Shown here one piece after another: positions 6,408 to 8,164 of a DNA stretch of 8,164 nucleotides. How positions within the stretch are numbered: position 1 is the stretch's first letter; each line of letters starts with the position of its first letter. The notes beneath the pieces were generated by a model. It was not told where the DNA came from. It worked only from the letters and a program-made list of their open reading frames with translations, and made no database searches. Source of the DNA: Actinomycetales bacterium (GTDB taxonomy: Bacteria; Actinomycetota; Actinomycetes; Actinomycetales; Dermabacteraceae); the NCBI GenBank assembly GCA_012799425.1, contig JAAZLF010000399.1, positions 1 through 8,164 of the forward strand, read 5' to 3'. The position numbers were made by a program, and so were the translations under genes.

Positions 6408-7127
6408 GTGTCCCGCACCCCGCAGTCCCGGATCCTCTCCCTCACCTCGAGCGCCGCCTTCGCGACCGGCCTGGGGATGATCCCCCTGCACCGCCTGCCG
6501 CGGCCCGTGAAGACCGGCTACATCGCTCTGCCCGCCGTCCTCGGGGCCGGTGCCGCCGTCGCCGCGCTGTGTCGCAGGGACCCCGGTGCCCGGGAGGCAG
6601 GGCACGATGCACCCCGTCGGAACCGATCGACCGCTCTGCTGGCCACGCTTCCGCTCGCGGTCGGCGGGATCATCGCAGGCTCCGGCGTCGTGTCCATCTG
6701 GATCGATCGTGGGGTGGAGGGATTCCTGCGCCGTCGTGGCGTGCCCGCTCCACGCGTGGCGATGGGCCTCGCCTCCGGCGCGCTGGCGCTGACGATGGAC
6801 CTCGTGAGCGAGCGCCGCTCGGCGCTGGCAGAGGACCCGACGCTCGAGGAGCACGTCCTCGCTCTGCTGTCCGAGGCCGACCCCATGCAGCTGGATCCCG
6901 GGCGCCGCGGGGGAGCTGCCGCCGAGGAGTACCAGCCGGAGGCGGAGGCGATCACGGAGATCCTCCGCCGTGACGGCGTCATCACCGCGGTGCAGCTCGA
7001 TGAGGTGTGGCAGGACTGGTTCAACACGCCCCTGACGCTGCTGCTCGGTGCGGCGCGGGCGGCGGCTCTGGCCGCAGAGCTCTCCGCGGAGGCCGCGGAG
7101 CTCAGTCCTCCGCCGAGCGCTCGCTGA
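6408..7127 (+). CDS. Unrecognised membrane protein
   Basis: This 239-aa protein has no family I can name. Hydrophobic segments lie at about residues 36-55 (TGYIALPAVLGAGAAVAALC) and 76-98 (ALLATLPLAVGGIIAGSGVVSIW). A weaker, partly amphipathic one spans 117-133 (AMGLASGALALTMDL). The remainder, 135-239, is soluble and acidic, with PTLEEHVLALLSEADP and a WQDWF motif near 201-205, and ends in an alanine/glutamate helix (AALAAELSAEAAEL). A likely topology is two or three membrane helices with a cytoplasmic C-terminal domain. The first 35 residues show no clear signal peptide. The start is GTG behind a strong Shine-Dalgarno. The last 26 bp overlap the end of the convergent polymerase gene. It appears to be transcribed alone. 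Codon use and GC look like those of its neighbours, so I take it as genuinely coding. Confidence 0.85.
   Translation: MSRTPQSRILSLTSSAAFATGLGMIPLHRLPRPVKTGYIALPAVLGAGAAVAALCRRDPGAREAGHDAPRRNRSTALLATLPLAVGGIIAGSGVVSIWIDRGVEGFLRRRGVPAPRVAMGLASGALALTMDLVSERRSALAEDPTLEEHVLALLSEADPMQLDPGRRGGAAAEEYQPEAEAITEILRRDGVITAVQLDEVWQDWFNTPLTLLLGAARAAALAAELSAEAAELSPPPSAR
7077..7103 (-). terminator. Strong hairpin at the 3' end of the polymerase gene
   Basis: GAGCTC-TC-CGCGG (7077-7089) pairs with CCGCGGAGCTC (7093-7103): 11 base pairs, a 2-nt bulge and a 3-nt loop. On the minus strand it begins at the polymerase stop codon, where a terminator would sit; on the plus strand it lies inside the membrane protein gene, before its stop. 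No T run follows. Confidence 0.4.
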
Positions 7128-8164
7128 TCCTCAGGTCCAGCGGGAAGTCGATCGGGCTGCCCGGGAACAGCAGCCTGCCGGCTGCGTCCGCGGATTCCCG
7201 GATCGCGTCGGCTGCGGCTGCGGCCTGCTCGGCCGGGGCGTGGACGATCACCTCGTCGTGGAGGAAGAACGCCAGGTGCGCGCGGCGTGAGAAGACCGGT
7301 CCGGAGGGTGCTGCGGCGTGCTGCTGCGGCACCGGCACGAACCGTGCCAGCCGCAGTCGCAGGGCCGCCATCCAGGACAGCGCCCACTCCGCTGCGGTGC
7401 CCTGCACCACGAAGTTCCGGGTGAAGCGTCCACGGTCACGGGCGGAGCGCCGGGCGGCCTGCTGCTGACCTGCCGAGGCCTCGGGCTGGTTCGCGCTGCG
7501 CTGGCCCAGCGTCCACGACTCCTCGACGGCGGGGGAGGAGCGACCCAGCCAGGTGGTGACGGTCCCGCCCCGCTCCCCGGTCGCCGCCGCGCCGTCCACG
7601 AGGGCCATGGCGGCGGGGAAGTTCCTCCTCAGCCGCGGCACCACCCGCCCGCTGTCTCCCGTGGTGCCGCCGTAGAGCGCACCGAGCACCCCGATCTTCG
7701 CCTCCTGCCGGGAGGCGACGATGCCGGCCTCGACGATCCCGGAATAGAGGTCCCTCCCGGCGCCCGCGGCGATCATCGCGGGGTCCGCGGACATCGCCGC
7801 GAGCACGCGGGGCTCGAGCTGGGAGACATCGGCGCTGACCAGACGCCATCCCGGATCGGCGCGCAGCGCGGGGCGCAGCTGCCGAGGGATCTGCAGCGCG
7901 CCGCCTCCGCTGCTGGCCCATCGGCCCGTGACCACCCCGCCGGGCACGTACACGGGCCGGTAGCGACCCTCGTGGACCCACTCGTCCAACCAGGCCCAGC
8001 CGTTGGCGGTCAGCAGCCGGGACATCTTCTTGTATCGCAGCAGCGGTTCGATCGCCGGATGATCCTTCCCCTGCAGCTCCCACTGGGAGGTGGAGGGGAC
8101 GTCGATCCCTGCCCGGTGCAGAGCGCGCAGAAGCCGCGGGTGGGACTCCAGCGGCACCAGCGGG
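7102..8164 (-). CDS. Bifunctional 3'-5' exonuclease/DNA polymerase, family A, 5'-truncated
   Basis: About 353 residues of the polymerase domain are present; the upstream part, including any exonuclease domain, lies beyond the window. The frame is open to the edge and the GTG at 8157 is internal. The segment DHPAIEPLLRYKKMSRLLT followed by RPVYVPGGVVTGRWASSGGGALQ is the start of the family-A palm. Motif A is SADVSQLEPRVLAAMS (metal-binding Asp, steric-gate Glu). The O-helix motif B is RQEAKIGVLGALYGGTTG, and motif C is FFLHDEVIVHAP with its catalytic Asp. These match the short actinobacterial enzymes annotated as bifunctional 3'-5' exonuclease/DNA polymerase, separate from the main Pol I, rather than PolA itself. 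The usual O-helix Phe is Leu. A repair or gap-filling role is inferred. The gene ends 26 bp inside the convergent membrane protein gene. Confidence 0.92.
   Translation of the reverse strand, partial: PLVPLESHPRLLRALHRAGIDVPSTSQWELQGKDHPAIEPLLRYKKMSRLLTANGWAWLDEWVHEGRYRPVYVPGGVVTGRWASSGGGALQIPRQLRPALRADPGWRLVSADVSQLEPRVLAAMSADPAMIAAGAGRDLYSGIVEAGIVASRQEAKIGVLGALYGGTTGDSGRVVPRLRRNFPAAMALVDGAAATGERGGTVTTWLGRSSPAVEESWTLGQRSANQPEASAGQQQAARRSARDRGRFTRNFVVQGTAAEWALSWMAALRLRLARFVPVPQQHAAAPSGPVFSRRAHLAFFLHDEVIVHAPAEQAAAAADAIRESADAAGRLLFPGSPIDFPLDLRISERSAED

Noticed and set aside
1..8164. CRISPR array, tRNA/rRNA, insertion sequence, integrase or att site
   Set aside because: No regularly spaced direct repeats, RNA gene features, transposase motifs or flanking duplications were seen. 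The three dyads are too few and lie in a promoter region.

Overview
The window is very GC-rich. Protein signatures (a UvrB, a compact family-A DNA polymerase and a HipBA pair of actinobacterial type, several GTG starts or apparently leaderless genes) point to an actinomycete. Micrococcales, perhaps Brachybacterium or a relative, is my best guess, but it rests on protein resemblance only. The sequence reads as a chromosomal stretch: I see no tRNA, rRNA, insertion sequence, CRISPR array or phage gene. No stretch over 300 bases lacks a gene.

Layout. Positions 1-1610 (+) hold the C-terminal three quarters of the excision-repair helicase UvrB. Positions 1632-3030 (-) hold a HipBA-type toxin-antitoxin operon. 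The antitoxin hipB is intact and overlaps hipA by ATGA. The hipA kinase is broken into two frames at a run of seven C on its coding strand. Upstream of hipB, three copies of a 16-bp dyad (CGGAAGGATGCTTCCG or a close variant) look like its operators. Positions 3236-4096 (-) encode a LysR-type regulator, divergent from a two-gene operon (4178-5787, +) of an EamA/DMT-family exporter and an NAD(P)-binding atypical short-chain dehydrogenase. The short divergent region carries an ATC-N9-GAT LysR-type box over the apparent lysR promoter. Positions 5795-6253 (-) encode a small protein of the pyrimidine-dimer glycosylase (endonuclease V) family. Positions 6408-7127 (+) encode an unrecognised membrane protein. 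Positions 7102-8164 (-) hold the polymerase-domain end of a 3'-5' exonuclease/DNA polymerase of family A.

Working together. Three genes (uvrB, the dimer glycosylase, the repair-type polymerase) suit removal and resynthesis of damaged DNA, but they lie on different strands with other genes between and do not form an operon. The LysR-transporter-reductase block looks like one regulated export/redox unit. hipBA looks like a self-regulated accessory module between uvrB and that block.

The most interesting points are the hipA frame break at a slippery C tract, with the antitoxin and operators intact, and the three-operator array, one copy of which covers the likely ribosome binding site of hipB. 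I did not find a clearly new multi-gene system.
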